Assembly (NCBI GenBank): GCA_023700825.1
Contig: JAMPYE010000316.1
Span: 1 to 5,612, forward strand
DNA: 5,612 bases
Source: Thermoanaerobaculia bacterium
GTDB taxonomy: Bacteria; Acidobacteriota; Thermoanaerobaculia; Gp7-AA8
Reading direction: 5' to 3'
Below are positions 5,344 to 5,612 of the stretch, piece after piece. Made by a program: the position numbers and the translations under genes. Below the pieces are notes generated by a model. It searched no databases, was not told the origin of the DNA, and worked only from the letters and a program-made list of their open reading frames with translations. Position 1 is the first letter of the stretch; each line of letters begins with the position of its first letter.

Positions 5344-5612
5344 TCAACCGAAGACTCGCGCGGGATCGAACTTCGCTCCCGAGTGCATGACGTGCCAGCC
5401 GGCGCGGGCGAGTTTGTGTGCGAGCGCCTTGCGGGCGAGAATCTTGTTGCTCTTCGCGGCCTTGTGCTCGTAGAAACGTCGCGCCGCGGGATACGAACGA
5501 ATCGCGAAGTTCGCCGCCTCGACCCAGGCCCAGGCAAGGTAGCGGTTCCCGCACTTGGCGTTGCCCGTGCCCTTGGACTTGCCGTTGCTCAGCCGCTGCG
5601 TGCGCACGCAGC
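5344..5612 (-). CDS. IS110-family transposase, C-terminal fragment cut by the right edge
   Basis: 88 codons run from the window edge to TGA at 5344-5346; the N-terminus lies outside. Visible landmarks are S-N-G-K-S-K-G-T-G-N near the start, then C-G-N-R-Y-L-A-W-A-W-V-E-A-A, R-R-F-Y-E-H-K-A-A-K, and A-R-K-A-L-A-H-K-L-A-R-A-G-W-H-V. This pattern is typical of the C-terminal end of the Transposase_20 domain in IS110/IS1111 recombinases, which combine a RuvC-like DEDD domain with a serine active site and use a structured RNA from the element's own end to choose target and donor DNA. Both active-site regions lie outside the window, so intactness cannot be judged; the visible part has no frameshift and ends at a normal place after K-F-D-P-A-R-V-F-G. 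An apparent GTG at 5607 is an internal valine codon, not a start. Confidence 0.92.
   Translation of the reverse strand, partial: CVRTQRLSNGKSKGTGNAKCGNRYLAWAWVEAANFAIRSYPAARRFYEHKAAKSNKILARKALAHKLARAGWHVMHSGAKFDPARVFG

Larger units (their letters stand above)
5271..5612 (-). mobile_element. Right-hand part of an IS110-family element, outer boundary unplaced
   Basis: The transposase fragment shows that an IS110-family element enters from the right edge. The left limit given here is only the inverted repeat next to the stop codon and is a minimum; the element may reach further left into the 4583-5270 gap. Members of this family usually lack clear terminal inverted repeats and make few or no target duplications, so the junction cannot be read by eye. 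Confidence 0.45.

Noticed and set aside
4796..5473. 225-codon plus-strand frame across the intergenic region
   Set aside because: Composition is Arg/Ser/Pro-biased with no recognisable domain, it runs antisense into the transposase gene, and no ribosome site was seen.

Overview
The window reads as a GC-rich chromosomal segment with every convincing gene on the minus strand. A long Hanks-type kinase fused to PEGA, FGE-sulfatase-like and serine-hydrolase domains, with good Shine-Dalgarno sites on most genes and an IS110-family transposase, suggests a bacterium of a kinase-rich lineage such as Acidobacteriota or relatives. This is inferred from gene style only; there is no rRNA or other phylogenetic marker here.

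Layout from right to left, the direction of transcription. (a) 5344-5612 holds the C-terminal 88 codons of an IS110-family transposase, cut by the window edge. (b) 4583-5343 has no convincing gene. It contains an 11-bp inverted repeat just after the transposase stop, several short hairpins, a possible folded RNA at 4788-4909 and a purine-rich repeat tract. (c) 1631-4582 encodes a 983-residue membrane-anchored chimera: serine/threonine kinase, transmembrane helix, PEGA, FGE-sulfatase-like domain without the catalytic cysteine pair, and an alpha/beta-hydrolase with an apparently complete triad. (d) 838-1605, 25 bp downstream and probably co-transcribed, encodes a crotonase-fold protein that looks like a delta3,delta2-enoyl-CoA isomerase. 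(e) Two tandem hairpins lie at and below its stop. (f) 477-668 encodes a 63-residue protein that resembles the C-terminal domain of the next gene. (g) 1-426 encodes a MerR-family regulator that runs off the left edge.

Two functional units are visible. The kinase/hydrolase and isomerase genes may link a membrane signalling protein to acyl-CoA metabolism, but nothing in the sequence proves a joint pathway. The mini-protein and MerR regulator look like a regulatory pair, in which a free-standing copy of the regulator's C-terminal domain precedes the regulator. The transposase marks a mobile element whose left boundary lies somewhere in the 761-bp gap and cannot be placed by eye.
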